Assembly: GCF_028290435.1 (NCBI RefSeq)
Contig: NZ_JAQGJV010000010.1
Location: 1-64,000 of the forward strand
DNA length: 64,000 nt
Source of the DNA: Devosia sp.
Lineage (GTDB): Bacteria > Pseudomonadota > Alphaproteobacteria > Rhizobiales > Devosiaceae
Direction: 5' to 3'
The translations under genes and the position numbers were made by a program. Positions 63,563 to 64,000 of this stretch are shown in pieces. How positions within the stretch are numbered: position 1 is the stretch's first letter; every line of letters begins with the position of its first letter. Under the pieces are notes generated by a model. That model searched no databases and was not told the DNA's origin. It saw nothing but the letters and a program-made list of their open reading frames with translations.

Positions 63563-64000
63563 TGCGCACTCCCGCTGTAAACCGCTTCCTGCAGGCCGCG
63601 GATGTAGCCGATGGCATAGAGCCGGCCGAATGCCGAATAACCGGCATTGGCATTGCTGTCGCCCTCGACGGTCGGCACGTGATCGGGGCGCAAAACGCCG
63701 TCGAATTCGATGTCCCTATAGGCCTTCATGCAGGCCAGCATGTCGGTCTTGCCGGCGTCGTGCCAGGTTTCCTCGAATTTGGTCGGCACGCCGCGCACGT
63801 CGCGGAAGTGGATGAACGAAATCTTCTTGCCGAACTTGCGAATTTCGCGCGGCAGATCGTCGGTCATCAGGGTGAAATTGCCCTGGCACAGCGTGATGGT
63901 GTTCATCGGGCTGGGGACCAGTTCAATCAGTCGCTGGTAGTTTTCGATCGAGCGCATAATGCGCCCCACCCCGCGGATCGGCGACAACGGGGGATCGTCC
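63559..64000 (-). CDS. uxuA: mannonate dehydratase, C-terminal part (cut by window end)
   Basis: The open frame runs from the window edge to a stop at 63559; about 147 codons are visible. Wording is that of UxuA: SPIRGVGRIMRSIENYQRLIELVPSPMNTITLCQGNF, then KKISFIHFRDVRGVPTKFEETWHDAGKTDMLACMKAYRDIEFDGVLRPDHVPTVEGD, with metal-binding His/Asp positions HFRDV and RPDH. UxuA dehydrates D-mannonate to 2-keto-3-deoxygluconate. The start and N-terminal half lie outside the window. Confidence 0.9.
   Translation of the reverse strand, partial: DDPPLSPIRGVGRIMRSIENYQRLIELVPSPMNTITLCQGNFTLMTDDLPREIRKFGKKISFIHFRDVRGVPTKFEETWHDAGKTDMLACMKAYRDIEFDGVLRPDHVPTVEGDSNANAGYSAFGRLYAIGYIRGLQEAVYSGSAQ

Overview
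The window is high-GC DNA from an alphaproteobacterium. The chromosomal order rpsF-rpsR-rplI, dnaB-alr-radA-cvpA-purF-SDR and guaA/RsmB-family methyltransferase/guaB is typical of Hyphomicrobiales. Gene content and protein wording recall Devosia or a close relative, but that genus call is inference. Two LexA-type boxes of the alphaproteobacterial form GTTC-N7-GTTC support the class assignment.

Region 1 (1-30.9 kb) is mainly housekeeping. It holds ribosomal proteins S6, S18 and L9, an epoxide hydrolase with an AraC regulator, replicative helicase DnaB, alanine racemase, RadA, CvpA, PurF, an SDR, a GNAT and a CorC-type CBS protein. It continues with the ribosome-assembly GTPase Der, a YfgM-like TPR protein, an RNA 2',3'-cyclic phosphodiesterase, GuaA, an acyltransferase, TspO, an RsmB-family methyltransferase, a VOC protein, a MAPEG protein, a His-tailed DMT transporter and GuaB. 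It ends with two tandem DHA2 transporters, RlmE with a Ppx/GppA phosphatase, and tRNA-Gln(CTG).

Region 2 (30.9-32.0 kb) is a gene-poor scar next to the tRNA. It carries a broken enolase-superfamily fragment.

Region 3 (32.0-64.0 kb) is an accessory carbohydrate-use region built of modules. Module A (32.0-36.0 kb) has an aldehyde dehydrogenase, an iron alcohol dehydrogenase and a truncated Ldh_2-type dehydrogenase, divergent from a GntR regulator. Module B (36.0-41.2 kb) has an FGGY sugar kinase divergent from a ribose-type (CUT2) ABC importer. Module C (41.2-49.6 kb) has an SGNH hydrolase divergent from a LacI regulator, with a doubled operator between them; the LacI gene runs into a FAD oxidoreductase, a complete CUT1 sugar importer and an unrecognised TIM-barrel protein. 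Module D (49.6-62.6 kb) has a second LacI regulator divergent from a Dpp/Opp-type importer interleaved with two glycosidase-like enzymes (GHL6/GH42-trimerisation type and GH42 beta-galactosidase), a hydroxypyruvate isomerase-like protein and a tartronate semialdehyde reductase-like protein. Module E (62.7-64.0 kb, cut by the window end) has a uronate-dehydrogenase-like SDR and a mannonate dehydratase, convergent with module D.

Taken together, region 3 looks like a set of stacked pathways for taking up glycosides or sugar acids, cleaving them in the cytoplasm and feeding them toward glycerate or KDG. The best candidates for undescribed biology are module C (FAD oxidoreductase, CUT1 importer and TIM-barrel protein under a double LacI operator) and module D (oligosaccharide import through a peptide-type transporter). 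In the core, two SOS-type promoters in front of radA and the RNA phosphodiesterase gene stand out.
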